Positions 11,919 to 19,321 of a stretch of 64,000 nucleotides of DNA are shown here, one piece after another. The notes below the pieces were generated by a model. It did not search any database. It saw nothing but the letters and a program-made list of their open reading frames with translations, and was not told the DNA's origin. Each line of letters begins with the position of its first letter. The stretch's first letter is position 1. Position numbers and translations under genes: made by a program. The stretch comes from a bacterium (GTDB lineage Bacteria; Bacillota; Bacilli; Lactobacillales; Streptococcaceae): positions 1 through 64,000 of the forward strand of contig CAJNBT010000004.1 of assembly GCA_905221085.1 (NCBI GenBank). The letters run 5' to 3'.

Positions 11919-13121
11919 TTAAAGTTCGATATCACCGAACAAGTCAGCCATTGAGAATCCTGTTTGTGTTTCTGGAAGTTCGAAATCACGTTTTTCTTGA
12001 CGTTTTGGACGACGTGGACGAGCAGCACGTTTTTCTTCTTTTTGTCCTTCTTCTTGAGCTGGACGCTCTTCAAGAGCTTTGATAGAAAGTGATACACGCT
12101 CTGCATCTGCGTTAACTTCAAGAACTTTAACTTTAACTTCTTGACCAACTTTAAGAGCTTCTTTAGGATTTTCAATACGTTTGTGTGAAATTTGTGATAC
12201 GTGAACAAGTCCATCGATACCTGGCAATACTTCAACAAATGCACCGAAGTCAGTCAAACGTTTAACTGTTCCTTCTACTACATCACCTTTAGCCAATTTT
12301 TGCTCAACGCCATCCCATGGTCCAGGTGTTGTTGCTTTAAGTGAAAGGGATACACGTCCTTCTTCTTCGTTAAGATCAAGGATTTTCACTTCAATTTCTT
12401 CACCAACAGTTACAACTGATTTTGGTGATACGTTACGTTCATGTGACAATTCAGTCAAGTGAACCAATCCGTCAACACCACCAAGGTCGATGAAAGCACC
12501 GAAGCTTGTGATACGTGCAACTTTACCAGTTACTACATCACCAACAGCCAATTTACCGAATACTTCAGCGCGAGCTGCTGCTGTAGCTGCTTCAACAACT
12601 TCACGACGTGAAAGGATGAAGCGGTTTTCTTTAGCGTCAACTTCTTTGATTTTAGCATCAAATTCTTGACCTACAAAACGCTCAGTGTTACGTACGAAAC
12701 GAGTATCCAACATTGAAGCTGGGATAAATCCACGAACACCTTCAAATTCTACTGAAAGTCCACCTTTAACGGCACGAGTTCCTTTAACAGTAACAACTTC
12801 TTCTTCGCGACCAACAAGTTTGTCCCATGCTTTGCGAGCTTCAAGGCGTTTTTTAGATACAAGGTATGTAACTGTATCAGTATCTTTACCAACTACTTGA
12901 CGAAGTACAAGAACATCCAATACTTCTCCTACTTTAACAAAGTCATTGATATCTGCATCGCGATCGTTTGTCAATTCGCGAAGAGTCAAGACACCTTCAA
13001 CACCAGTTCCAGAGATTGCAACGTTAGCTTGAGTCGCATCAACTGTCAATACTTCAGCACTAACAACATCACCAGTCTCAACTTGGCTAACGCTATTTAG
13101 CAAATCTTCAAATTCGTTCAT
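11919..13121 (-). CDS. rpsA: 30S ribosomal protein S1
   Basis: S1-type RNA-binding protein associated with the 30S subunit. It is 400 aa with four S1/OB repeats, roughly 15-85, 105-170, 190-260 and 275-345. The last two are the clearest: GKVARITSFGAFIDLGGVDGLVHLTELS and GTVKRLTDFGAFVEVLPGIDGLVHVSQIS, each quoted only in outline here. It has a basic C-terminal tail with RRPKRQEKR. This is shorter than the six-repeat E. coli S1, as usual for Firmicutes. GGAGG lies about 10 nt before the ATG. The leader carries a small hairpin (CAAGTTT/AAACTTG) just upstream. Confidence 0.95.
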   Translation of the reverse strand: MNEFEDLLNSVSQVETGDVVSAEVLTVDATQANVAISGTGVEGVLTLRELTNDRDADINDFVKVGEVLDVLVLRQVVGKDTDTVTYLVSKKRLEARKAWDKLVGREEEVVTVKGTRAVKGGLSVEFEGVRGFIPASMLDTRFVRNTERFVGQEFDAKIKEVDAKENRFILSRREVVEAATAAARAEVFGKLAVGDVVTGKVARITSFGAFIDLGGVDGLVHLTELSHERNVSPKSVVTVGEEIEVKILDLNEEEGRVSLSLKATTPGPWDGVEQKLAKGDVVEGTVKRLTDFGAFVEVLPGIDGLVHVSQISHKRIENPKEALKVGQEVKVKVLEVNADAERVSLSIKALEERPAQEEGQKEEKRAARPRRPKRQEKRDFELPETQTGFSMADLFGDIEL

Positions 13122-13282
13122 CTAAAAAATCCTCCAACAATCAAGTTTTTCTTAAACTTGACATACTTATAATTTTTTTCCTAAGCACCCGCAAGGACAT
13201 GTTCATATCATTCACGTCTTTCAATTATAAAAATAAAATACCCTAAGATATTTTGCTTTTTATCTTGATTATTACCTAAGAA

Positions 13283-13354
13283 CTGGGGTAGCTGGATTCG
13301 AACCAACGCATGAGGGAGTCAAAGTCCCTTGCCTTACCGCTTGGCTATACCCCA
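13283..13354 (-). tRNA. tRNA-Gln (anticodon TTG)
   Basis: The 72-nt minus-strand sequence folds as a cloverleaf: acceptor TGGGGTA/TACCCCA with discriminator G, anticodon loop CTTTGAC (TTG), and T-loop GGTTCGAATCC. CCA is not encoded. Confidence 0.97.
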
Positions 13355-13363
13355 TTGATGAAA

Positions 13364-13444
13364 TGGAGAGAGAGGGATTCGAACCCCCGAACCCGAAGGA
13401 GCGGATTTACAGTCCGCCGCGTTTAGCCTCTTCGCTATCTCTCC
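13364..13444 (-). tRNA. tRNA-Tyr (anticodon GTA)
   Basis: The 81-nt minus-strand tRNA has acceptor GGAGAGA/TCTCTCC with discriminator A, anticodon loop CTGTAAA (GTA), a long class II variable arm, and T-loop GGTTCGAATCC. It lies 9 bp from tRNA-Gln; the two are probably co-transcribed. Confidence 0.97.
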
Positions 13445-13493
13445 TACAATCAACATGGACTATTATATCATGAAAATTTCAAAAAAACAAGAC

Positions 13494-13724
13494 TTATTTT
13501 GCTAAATTATAATTTTCAATCAAAATTTCCACAGCTTTTTCCAATTTTTTATAAAAACTATCGACATTCCCATTCTTTATGATGGCAAATTGTCCATCTA
13601 ATTCGGCAATTTCTCCGATAACTTTTTTACCGATAGTCAATGTATAACCTTCAAAACTATCTTTACCAACATTGACTTTGGCATCTACTACTTGAATTTC
13701 AATTTTTTTATCTTTCTTACTCAT
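13494..13724 (-). CDS. DUF2969 family small protein
   Basis: This 76-aa protein starts with a lysine-rich MSKKDKK. It has a predicted beta-rich core (VNVGKDSFEGYTLTIGKK) and a C-terminal helix (YKKLEKAVEILIENYN). It resembles the streptococcal/lactobacillal DUF2969 family. Function unknown. It sits between tRNA-Tyr and the terminator of the ilvE/lipoprotein operon. Confidence 0.75.
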   Translation of the reverse strand: MSKKDKKIEIQVVDAKVNVGKDSFEGYTLTIGKKVIGEIAELDGQFAIIKNGNVDSFYKKLEKAVEILIENYNLAK

Positions 13725-13780
13725 TTCATACCTCTCTTCACTCTTCCTATTTTACAAGAAAATCCAAAAACTAGCAAGAA

Positions 13781-13816
13781 AAAACTCTATATCAAGCTTG
13801 TCTGATATAGAGTTTT
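13781..13816 (-). terminator. Terminator of the ilvE-oligopeptide-binding operon
   Basis: Minus strand AAAACTCTATATCA, an 8-nt loop and TGATATAGAGTTTT form a perfect 14-bp stem directly after the lipoprotein gene. Confidence 0.9.
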
Positions 13817-13821
13817 CTGCT

Positions 13822-15789
13822 TTATTTAATATGTTTTTCTAGTTCTTTTTGGTACCTACCGTTTGATTCCAATTTTTCTTTTTGCCATTTTTTCAGTGCT
13901 TCTTCGTATTCTTTTGTTGTAACGATATCTTTTTGCAATTTCATTCCTTTAAAGATATATGGGTCACCCTTAATACCAACTTGTGAGTACGGTTTTGAGA
14001 ATGGCACGACATTACTTACAACTGGAGAACCACCAGATGAAGCTGTTGGCATCAATAATGAACTATCTGTCAACCAAGCTTGAGCCTTGGCATATTTTTC
14101 ATAGCGTTCTTCAAGATTGGTAGTTTCTGAATCCGCATCATCTAATAATTTCTTATACTGGTCCAAACCAAGTTTAGCTACAACATCCTTATCTTTCCCT
14201 TTAGTAATACCAAGGTGTTTCATAGCAGAGCCAGATTTAGGATCCATGATATTCAAGTAAGATGCTGGATCTTGATAACTTGGAGCCCATCCTGTACTGT
14301 TCAAGTCATAGTCTTTTTGAGAAGGAACACGCGCTTGTGAAGTGATTGTTTCCTTTTCATTATCTGTCATTTGAAGAACGTCGATGACAACATTTTCAGC
14401 ACCAAGAGTTGATTCGATTGACTGTTTGAAAGAGTTACTTTGTTGAACGGCGATGGTATCTGTTTGTTCAACTGGAACGTCCAAGTGAATTGGGAAAGTT
14501 ACCCCTTTAGACTCTAAGTCTTTCTTAGCTTTTTCAAATGCTGCTTTAGCCTTGTCAGGGTTGTAGATAGAGTCCTTACCGTCAACTAGCTCAACACCTT
14601 TCCATTGGTCACCGTAGTTCACCAACTCTGCTTGAGCGATTTGTCCAAAGTTCTTACCACCTGCTTGTACAAAGTTGTCAGGAACAAGGCTGTTACGAAT
14701 AATCTTGTCCGCCCCATCTTCACCATTTAACTGAGCAGCATAAGAATGGCGGTTAAAGGCAAAGTTGATAGCCTGACGGAAGTCCTTATTAAGCATAGCT
14801 TCTTTTGTAGAAGTTTTTTGCTCTTCACTTGTTTTTGCAGTTTTATTGTATGACTGACGATTTACGTTAAAAGTGAAGTAATAACTACTTGAGTCCTGTG
14901 GGCTATAAGTGATTTTATCTCCGTATTGCTCTAAAGTTGAAGCAAAGTTTGAACTACTTGGGAAAAGACGGGCTGTTGTATAAGCACCAGAAGAGAAGCT
15001 ACGAATCAACGATTCCTGATCAGAACCATCATAGTAAGTCAATTTAATCTTCTCGATTTTTACATTTTCTTTATCCCAGTAATTTGGATTTTTCTCGTAT
15101 TCGATCAACGATTTAGACGTCAAGGTCTTCAAGAAATAAGGGCCATTATAGAGAATTCCTGCTGGAGTAACTGCTCCATAATCTTTACCTGACGCCTTCA
15201 AAAACTCTTCATTTACAGGTAACATCGTTGCTGTGGTGACTTTAGAGTTCCAGAAGCTTTCTGGTTTGTTTAGGGTATACTCGACTGTGTAATCGTCCAA
15301 GGCCTTGACACCAACTGTAGAGAAATCATTAGTCTCACCAGTCATGTAGGCATCCAAGCCCTTGATAGAATTTTGGATGAGAGAAACACCGTCTGACTTA
15401 CCGTCAGCTACGTGTTTCAATCCTGTTACAAAGTCATGGGCTGTTACTTCTGCGTATTCTTCACCCTCGGAAGTGTACCATTTAACTCCTTTACGAAGTT
15501 TATAGGTATAAGTCAAACCATCTTTGGACACAGACCAATCTTCAGCCAAAGAAGGAATAACATTTCCGTATTTGTCATTTTCCATCAAACCATCAATAAC
15601 ATTTCCAATAACGTCTGTCGTCGATGTCCGAGTCGCTATACTGTAGTCCAAAGATGCTGGATCCACTGCATAGACATAAGAAAATGTTGTCGGTGCATCT
15701 GCTTCTTTATCAGCTTTTCCACAAGCTACTAAAAAAGCTGTTGTACTCAGGACTACTCCTGCTGTTAAGAGCCACTTTTTCGATTTCAT
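13822..15789 (-). CDS. Oligopeptide-binding lipoprotein (AliA/AliB/AmiA type, SBP family 5)
   Basis: This is an extracellular lipid-anchored receptor that hands peptides to an oligopeptide ABC transporter (Ami in streptococci). It is 655 aa. The lipobox LVAC gives Cys at about position 23. The SBP_bac_5 fold is shown by AEDWSVSKDGLTYTYKLRKGVKW and LNKDFRQAINFAFNR (outlines only). Its middle portion (YYDGSDQESL...GAYTTARLFP) resembles AliB more than AliA, but it is distinct enough that I give no symbol. No permease or ATPase gene is adjacent, so it probably works with the Ami transporter elsewhere. It starts 22 bp after ilvE and so shares its CodY-type control. Confidence 0.92.
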   Translation of the reverse strand: MKSKKWLLTAGVVLSTTAFLVACGKADKEADAPTTFSYVYAVDPASLDYSIATRTSTTDVIGNVIDGLMENDKYGNVIPSLAEDWSVSKDGLTYTYKLRKGVKWYTSEGEEYAEVTAHDFVTGLKHVADGKSDGVSLIQNSIKGLDAYMTGETNDFSTVGVKALDDYTVEYTLNKPESFWNSKVTTATMLPVNEEFLKASGKDYGAVTPAGILYNGPYFLKTLTSKSLIEYEKNPNYWDKENVKIEKIKLTYYDGSDQESLIRSFSSGAYTTARLFPSSSNFASTLEQYGDKITYSPQDSSSYYFTFNVNRQSYNKTAKTSEEQKTSTKEAMLNKDFRQAINFAFNRHSYAAQLNGEDGADKIIRNSLVPDNFVQAGGKNFGQIAQAELVNYGDQWKGVELVDGKDSIYNPDKAKAAFEKAKKDLESKGVTFPIHLDVPVEQTDTIAVQQSNSFKQSIESTLGAENVVIDVLQMTDNEKETITSQARVPSQKDYDLNSTGWAPSYQDPASYLNIMDPKSGSAMKHLGITKGKDKDVVAKLGLDQYKKLLDDADSETTNLEERYEKYAKAQAWLTDSSLLMPTASSGGSPVVSNVVPFSKPYSQVGIKGDPYIFKGMKLQKDIVTTKEYEEALKKWQKEKLESNGRYQKELEKHIK

Positions 15790-15811
15790 AAAAAATCTCC
15801 TTTAGTTTATT

Positions 15812-16834
15812 TTAATCTACTTTTACAATCCAACCTTCTGGCGCTTCAATATCACCAAACTGAATTCCTGTCAATTCATCATAAAGTTTACGAGTCACAG
15901 GGCCTACTTCTGTTTCACTATAGAATACATGGAAATCATCACCGTGTTGAATACCTCCAATTGGAGAAATAACCGCTGCTGTACCACAAGCACCTGCCTC
16001 TACAAAACGATCCAGGTTATCAATTGGGACATCCCCCTCAATAGGAGTTAAGCCCAAGCGGTGTTCTGCCAAATAAAGCAAAGAATACTTAGTAATAGAT
16101 GGCAAGATAGATGGACTCAATGGTGTTACAAACTCATTGTCAGCTGTAATTCCAAAGAAGTTAGCTGAACCGACTTCTTCAATTTTTGTATGAGTTGAAG
16201 GGTCTAGATAGATAACATCTGAGAAATGGCGCGATTTAGCCAATTTCCCTGGCAAGAGACTGGCAGCATAGTTTCCACCAACCTTAGCCGCACCTGTACC
16301 ATTTGGAGCGGCACGGTCGTATTCATCCTGAATCAAGAAGTTTGTTGGAACCAAACCGCCTTTAAAGTAATTTCCAACTGGCATAGCAAAGATGGTGAAA
16401 ATGTACTCTTCTGCTGGTTTAACCCCAATAATATCTCCGACACCAATCAAAAGTGGACGAAGATAAAGGGTTCCACCTGTTCCATATGGTGGTACGTATT
16501 CTTCATTGGCACGGACAACTGCCTTACAGGCTTCTACAAACATTTCTGTTGAAACTTGGGGCATCAAGAGACGGTCACAAGTACGTTGCAGGCGTTTAGC
16601 ATTTTCATCAGGACGGAAAAGTTGAATACTACCATCCTTAGTACGATAAGCTTTCAATCCTTCAAATGCTTGTTGTCCATAGTGGAGACTTGGAGAAGAC
16701 TCTGAAATATGCAAAGTTGCATCCTCTGTAAGCTCTCCTTGATTCCATTGTCCATTTTTAAAATGAGCAATATAGCGATAAGGTAATTTCATATAGGAAA
16801 AACCGAGATTTTCCCAATCAATCGTTACTGTCAT
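15812..16834 (-). CDS. ilvE: Branched-chain amino acid aminotransferase
   Basis: IlvE is the PLP enzyme that interconverts branched-chain amino acids and their 2-oxo acids. It is 340 aa, class IV aminotransferase fold. Seen: the PLP lysine in AAKVGGNYAASL (about 200), the EEVGSANFFG motif (about 218-227) and GTAAVISPIG near the C-terminus. First gene of a two-gene operon with the peptide-binding lipoprotein. A perfect CodY box lies upstream. Confidence 0.97.
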   Translation of the reverse strand: MTVTIDWENLGFSYMKLPYRYIAHFKNGQWNQGELTEDATLHISESSPSLHYGQQAFEGLKAYRTKDGSIQLFRPDENAKRLQRTCDRLLMPQVSTEMFVEACKAVVRANEEYVPPYGTGGTLYLRPLLIGVGDIIGVKPAEEYIFTIFAMPVGNYFKGGLVPTNFLIQDEYDRAAPNGTGAAKVGGNYAASLLPGKLAKSRHFSDVIYLDPSTHTKIEEVGSANFFGITADNEFVTPLSPSILPSITKYSLLYLAEHRLGLTPIEGDVPIDNLDRFVEAGACGTAAVISPIGGIQHGDDFHVFYSETEVGPVTRKLYDELTGIQFGDIEAPEGWIVKVD

Positions 16835-16868
16835 ATTCCACTCCTTATTCTAAAAACCTATTTCTTTT

Positions 16869-16896
16869 ATTCTACACTATTTTTCTAAAATAGCAA
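16869..16896 (-). promoter_or_regulatory. ilvE promoter
   Basis: Minus strand: -35 TTGCTA at 16891-16896, 16-bp spacer, -10 TAGAAT at 16869-16874. AAGGAG precedes the ATG. Confidence 0.7.
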
Positions 16897-16907
16897 GCAT
16901 ATTTTGT

Positions 16908-16922
16908 AATTTTCAGAAAATT
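16908..16922. promoter_or_regulatory. CodY box upstream of ilvE
   Basis: AATTTTCAGAAAATT matches the published consensus AATTTTCWGAAAATT at all 15 positions. It lies 11 bp upstream of the ilvE -35. CodY senses branched-chain amino acids (and GTP in some species), so it fits control of ilvE and peptide uptake. Confidence 0.85.
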
Positions 16923-16930
16923 TCTTCAAT

Positions 16931-16963
16931 AAAAAGAACCAGTTCATAGAACTGATTCCTTTT
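16931..16963 (-). terminator. Terminator of the cytolysin gene
   Basis: Minus strand AAAGGAATCAGTTC-TAT-GAACTGGTTCTTTTT forms a strong stem with a T-run, just after the stop at 16975-16977. It separates the gene from ilvE. Confidence 0.9.
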
Positions 16964-16974
16964 ACAAGTGAGAA

Positions 16975-19008
16975 TTAGTTGTTTTCAACTTTTTCATCGT
17001 ATTTTGGTCTGATTGTTGTACCTGAATTAATAATGGTACGTTTTTGAACAAGAGGAAGGTCTGTGCGATTATAAACTGTACGCCATGGTTCCCAAACAAG
17101 ACCTGTTTTTTCTTGAATCTTCACGCGTATATTGCGCACATTTCCTTTAAATTGAAGTTCAGTTTGGAAGCCAGCTGTTCTGTTCTTGCCGTTATGCTCC
17201 CACTGACGTGAACGAATGCTTTCAACTCCATCCTTATCATAAGTTACTTCATCCCAGTAAACATAGTAACGAGCGATATAAGCTCCCTTATGCTGTAAAT
17301 TGAGATAACCATTTTTGTATGAAGTCACTTTAGTTTCAATGTAGTCTGTATTACTTTGAATTGTGGCTACTTGATTATCTTTCAAGAATGCAGTCTTATA
17401 AGAAATTGGAACAGCAGGGTTTTGTGTACTGAAAGTAGCTCCTTCTTGAATCAATTTCTTCAAATCTTCTACTGTACCTGTCACAACACGTGCAGCGCCA
17501 TCAGCATTTCCACCTACGATTGAAACTGTTACAGTTGTATTCTTCAAGACACGTGCCCATTCAGATTCAGCTTTAATAGGCACACCCTTGATTACAGCAT
17601 TGATTGCTGCTTTCAACTCGGTACTCTTGCTTGTTGTTTCAAACTTAACATACATTTGACGTCCGTATGACACGCTTGATACATATACAGGAGGAGTATT
17701 TTCATCAATTCCACGTGCTTTCAATTGATCAACTGTTACTCCTGGAGCAAATACATCTGATGGATTTTTTGGAGCATCAAAGTTTGCAGTATAGTAAACT
17801 TGTTTAAAATCAACTACCTCAATTTGTTTTTCACCTTTATTGACAGCTTCAAAATCAATTTTCAAATTAACACCGACTTTTTCAAAATCACTTCCGAATT
17901 TTGCTTTCAATTGATTCATGCTGTAAGCAGAAGTTGATTCGTACTGCATACGTGCTGGAGCAGGATTTTTCGCAGCATATTTTTCATGCCAACGATTTAA
18001 CAAGGTATTTACACCTTCCTGCATACCACTTGCAGTTGGATTAGCATCTACATAGCTATCTCCGCCTACCATTCCTGGTAAATCAACACTAATTCTACCT
18101 TTGCTACGATCTAAACTAATTTGTTGTGGTTTATTTTCTAGAAGGTCTTGATTTGCTTTAAACAAAGCACCTAGGAAAATATCTCCGTTACCATTAATGG
18201 CAACATCTGCAGAACCATTAGAAAGGTTTTTCTTCACTTTTTCTACAACCACAAATTCATTTCCTTGTTGTTTTGTGCTTGTATTCGTGTAATTTTCTAT
18301 TGCCTCGCCTCGTCTAGTTAAAATATTTGTTTTATCATAATTCAAACCAAACAAATAGTTATTTAGCTCTGCAGTATAATCTGTTTTAGCTTTGTTTTCT
18401 GTTTTCTTACTTTCTACTACTTTTTCTTCTTTTACAGAACGATATACTTCAACTTCTGCTAAACTAAGTGGAGTTTTAGATTTATTTAATTCAATTTTTA
18501 CATATCTCGCATTAACTCCAGTGAATTGAACATCAACTGTTGGTTGATTGTTTAAGCTATCGACATGTTGACGAGCTGCTTCCTTACCATCTTTATCTAA
18601 TAAAATAACATCAAAATTAGATAAACGATTTGCTACATTCCCATCTCCACGATTATAAATACGAACAGTTCCTACTGATTCTTCTTTCTCTAAATCAACT
18701 TTCCACCAAGAATGATCTTGAAAATCTGTATGAGTAACTGAACGATTGTTCCACGCATTATCACGATTGCCGTCAACTGCTCTAGAAGCATCTCCTCCAT
18801 AAGCAATTGAACTCTGACTCGCTGGTTTATGAGCAGCAATATTTTCACCAGCAACTGCAGTAACGCTTGGCTCTGTTGCTTTTACTACATTTGTTTGAAA
18901 TACAAGGCCAGAGCCTAGCAAAAATGTTGCAATGGCAACACCACATACTCCAACGCTACGTTTACGAATAGAAAAACGAAATCCTTTATCTTGTTTATTT
19001 TGAGACAT
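16975..19008 (-). CDS. lly: Cholesterol-dependent cytolysin with N-terminal fucose lectin domain (lectinolysin type)
   Basis: A secreted pore-forming toxin of 677 aa. Domains: a YSIRK-like signal (FSIRKRSVGVCGVAIATF, about 12-29, cleavage near 44); an F-type lectin domain (about 55-190) with H93, R120, D122 and R128 at fucose-binding positions; then a full CDC (about 205-677). Domain 4 carries the undecapeptide EKTGLVWEPWR (633-643), in which the usual Cys is Lys and a Pro replaces the middle Trp, as in human-CD59-dependent CDCs. The CD59-binding pattern Y-x-Y-x14-R-S is exact (Y582, Y584, R599, S600). The cholesterol pair is T665-I666 instead of Thr-Leu. This matches lectinolysin / S. mitis platelet aggregation factor. 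No LPXTG anchor. It is transcribed alone with its own promoter and terminator. Confidence 0.95.
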   Translation of the reverse strand: MSQNKQDKGFRFSIRKRSVGVCGVAIATFLLGSGLVFQTNVVKATEPSVTAVAGENIAAHKPASQSSIAYGGDASRAVDGNRDNAWNNRSVTHTDFQDHSWWKVDLEKEESVGTVRIYNRGDGNVANRLSNFDVILLDKDGKEAARQHVDSLNNQPTVDVQFTGVNARYVKIELNKSKTPLSLAEVEVYRSVKEEKVVESKKTENKAKTDYTAELNNYLFGLNYDKTNILTRRGEAIENYTNTSTKQQGNEFVVVEKVKKNLSNGSADVAINGNGDIFLGALFKANQDLLENKPQQISLDRSKGRISVDLPGMVGGDSYVDANPTASGMQEGVNTLLNRWHEKYAAKNPAPARMQYESTSAYSMNQLKAKFGSDFEKVGVNLKIDFEAVNKGEKQIEVVDFKQVYYTANFDAPKNPSDVFAPGVTVDQLKARGIDENTPPVYVSSVSYGRQMYVKFETTSKSTELKAAINAVIKGVPIKAESEWARVLKNTTVTVSIVGGNADGAARVVTGTVEDLKKLIQEGATFSTQNPAVPISYKTAFLKDNQVATIQSNTDYIETKVTSYKNGYLNLQHKGAYIARYYVYWDEVTYDKDGVESIRSRQWEHNGKNRTAGFQTELQFKGNVRNIRVKIQEKTGLVWEPWRTVYNRTDLPLVQKRTIINSGTTIRPKYDEKVENN

Positions 19009-19056
19009 AAAAAACTCCTATATATGTTTGTACGAATTATTTCTTGAAACAATATT

Positions 19057-19085
19057 AGTATAACATAAAAACAAATGTGACGCAA
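19057..19085 (-). promoter_or_regulatory. Cytolysin gene promoter
   Basis: Minus strand: -35 TTGCGT at 19080-19085, 17-bp spacer, extended -10 TG-T-TATACT at 19057-19062. The leader is about 45 nt; AGGAG lies 6 nt before the ATG. Confidence 0.75.
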
Positions 19086-19189
19086 TCGTTTTCTTAAAAA
19101 ATATTATTTTTTTATTAATCTAGCTTGAATAATTGACCATATGTTAATGATTTCACAATTAAACACTAGGCGGTCTATACCAATAGAGA

Positions 19190-19246
19190 CAAGAAAACGA
19201 ACAGGATTAAGTCCCTACCACTTGGGAATCCTACTGTTCGTTTTTT
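19190..19246. terminator. Long imperfect hairpin between parC and the cytolysin gene
   Basis: Outer arms AAAACGAACAG/CTGTTCGTTTT, an inner stem GGAT/ATCC and TCCC/GGGA, with a small bulge and an 8-nt loop. T-runs lie on both sides. It probably terminates parC (minus strand). The rest of the 19009-19321 gap holds only the cytolysin promoter; I see no gene. Confidence 0.65.
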
Positions 19247-19321
19247 GTATATATAATCAAATTTAACTCTGAAATCTATAGCTTAAGAAATTTCTCGACG
19301 AAAACCTTTTCATTGTCTTTA

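Noticed and set aside
11846..12244. 132-aa ORF, Lys/Leu-rich, minus strand
   Set aside because: Shadow of rpsA in another frame; its low-complexity composition comes from rpsA codon bias.
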